DNA of 64,000 nucleotides from Brachyspira pilosicoli (GTDB lineage Bacteria; Spirochaetota; Brachyspiria; Brachyspirales; Brachyspiraceae): NCBI RefSeq assembly GCF_008016535.1, contig NZ_SAXY01000035.1, positions 1 to 64,000 of the forward strand, read 5' to 3'. Shown piece by piece: positions 62,927 to 64,000 of this stretch (position 1 is its first letter; each line of letters starts with the position of its first letter). The notes under the pieces were generated by a model. It saw only the letters and a program-made list of their open reading frames with translations, ran no database searches and was not told where the DNA came from. The position numbers and the translations under genes were made by a program.

Positions 62927-64000
62927 ATGAAAGCTCATGAAAGATTTATAAAATACACTACTTTTGACACTTCATCATCATCTGCTAATAATAATAAAAC
63001 TCCAAGTTCTATGGGGCAAAGGGTGTTTGCTGAATATTTATTAAAAGAATTAAAAGATTTAGGGGTTGATAATTCTTATATTGATGAGAAGTCTTTTGTA
63101 TATGCTACAATTCCCGCAACTAAAGGAAAAGAAAACAAACCAAAAATAGGTTTTATTGCTCATTTAGATACTGTTGAAGATGTTAGCGGAAAAGATATAA
63201 AGGCTAATATAATAAAAGATTATGATGGAAAAGACATAGTTTTAAATAAAGAAAAAGACATAATATTTAGTGCTAAAGATTTTAATAATTTAAATAAATA
63301 TATAGGTTATGATTTAATAGTAACAGACGGTACAACTCTTTTGGGTGCTGATGACAAGGCAGGTATTGCTGAAATTATGACTATGGCTGAAACTATAATG
63401 AAAGATAAAAGTATAGAACATGGTGAAATAAAAATAGCATTTACTCCAGATGAGGAAATAGGTTCTGGAATAGAGTATTTTAATGTAGAAGGGTTTGGAG
63501 CTGATTTTGCTTACACTGTAGACGGAGGAGAATTAGGAGAAATAGAATACGAGAACTTTAATGCTGCTTCTTGTAATGTAATTATTAATGGAGTCAATGT
63601 TCATCCTGGTTATGCTAAAAATAAAATGAAAAATGCTTTGCTTCTTGCTATTGAGTTTAACAATATGCTTCCTCAAAATGAAAAGCCTGAATATACAGAA
63701 AATTATGAAGGGTTTTATCATTTATCATCTATAGAAGGAAATGAAGAAAATGCCAAACTTGAGTATATAATAAGAGATCATAACAGAGAAAAGTTTGAAA
63801 ATAAAAAAGAGTTTATAAAAAATATTTGCGAGTTTTTGAATAAAAAATATGGTGAAAACACATTTGAAATTGAGATTAAAGACAGCTACTACAATATGAA
63901 AGAAAAAATACTTCCTCATATGCATTTAATAGAGAATGCTAAGAAGGCTTTTAATGAATGCGGTGTAAAAGAAAGAATAGTTCCTATTAGGGGAGGCACT
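62927..64000 (+). CDS. pepT: Peptidase T (tripeptide aminopeptidase), 3' end outside the window
   Basis: The first 358 codons of an expected 408-410-residue M20 zinc aminopeptidase. Metal ligands occur at the positions known for E. coli PepT: H79 and D81 in AHLDTVED, the bridging Asp in TLLGADDKAGIAE near 142, the Glu pair in TPDEEIGSG near 174, and the Asp of YTVDGGELGE. VHPGYAKNKM follows in the lid domain. Cytoplasmic; releases the N-terminal residue of tripeptides. AGGATA precedes the ATG. It is divergent from the outer-membrane protein gene. Confidence 0.95.
   Translation, partial: MKAHERFIKYTTFDTSSSSANNNKTPSSMGQRVFAEYLLKELKDLGVDNSYIDEKSFVYATIPATKGKENKPKIGFIAHLDTVEDVSGKDIKANIIKDYDGKDIVLNKEKDIIFSAKDFNNLNKYIGYDLIVTDGTTLLGADDKAGIAEIMTMAETIMKDKSIEHGEIKIAFTPDEEIGSGIEYFNVEGFGADFAYTVDGGELGEIEYENFNAASCNVIINGVNVHPGYAKNKMKNALLLAIEFNNMLPQNEKPEYTENYEGFYHLSSIEGNEENAKLEYIIRDHNREKFENKKEFIKNICEFLNKKYGENTFEIEIKDSYYNMKEKILPHMHLIENAKKAFNECGVKERIVPIRGGT

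Overview
The window is very AT-rich chromosomal DNA of an anaerobic, flagellated, host-associated bacterium. I infer a Brachyspira-like spirochaete from the base composition, a FliK-FlgD flagellar pair, butyrate-pathway genes, ankyrin-repeat proteins, beta-barrel outer-membrane proteins and OmpA-like lipoproteins. The species cannot be fixed from sequence alone. Genes start mostly at ATG with strong GGAGG-type ribosome sites, and promoters of the TTGACA-17-TATACT type can be read.

Layout. 1-4.9 kb: a decayed IS5-like transposase end, a large unknown protein, an outer-membrane barrel protein, an exported ankyrin protein and a group III truncated haemoglobin. 5.0-14.8 kb: butyrate synthesis. 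thiolase-crotonase-hydroxybutyryl-CoA dehydrogenase lie on the minus strand. On the plus strand are butyryl-CoA:acetate CoA-transferase, an acyl-CoA dehydrogenase fused to an EtfA-type FAD domain and a rubredoxin, and a flavodiiron protein. A degenerate nucleotide-cyclase-like gene and an EFR1 flavodoxin-ferredoxin sit between the two groups. 14.8-36.9 kb: a selenium-linked molybdenum-hydroxylase cluster for anaerobic purine/urate breakdown. It holds XdhC, a YqeC-MocA fusion, two NCS2 permeases, a three-subunit hydroxylase, carbamate kinase, YgeW, YgeY, YgeX and a YheO-type regulator. Divergently, it holds SsnA, YgfK, an XdhD-type hydroxylase and YqeB. The hydantoinase HyuA, normally part of this set, lies apart at 43.7 kb.

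36.9-43.7 kb is an accessory, scarred stretch: modular hairpin repeats, a duplicated yqeB tail flanking a peptide-binding lipoprotein gene, an Mrr-type endonuclease, a PHP phosphatase gene with a nonsense codon, an ankyrin protein, and a frameshifted IS481-like element with a 17-bp target duplication. 45.2-57.9 kb is mostly ordinary: galT, a glycosyltransferase, TM2 and LemA-like proteins, fliK-flgD, a HEAT-repeat protein, two OmpA-like lipoproteins, tRNA-Gly, a radical SAM protein and murB. 58.0-58.8 kb is a non-coding A-B-A-B-A array of the same hairpin repeats. 58.8-64.0 kb holds a PP-loop protein and an N6-adenine methylase as a pair, an outer-membrane protein gene with seven copies of a 5-bp repeat between its start and its signal peptide, and a partial peptidase T.

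How it works together: purines or urate would enter through the NCS2 permeases and be processed by the Mo/Se hydroxylases and the Yge enzymes, giving carbamoyl phosphate and ATP via carbamate kinase. Reducing equivalents could drain through YgfK, the butyrate pathway or the rubredoxin/flavodiiron pair. That last coupling is inference. The most interesting observations are the repeat-controlled outer-membrane gene, the dehydrogenase-EtfA-rubredoxin fusion beside a flavodiiron protein, the operator-like inverted repeat at the head of the purine cluster, and the modular intergenic repeat family.
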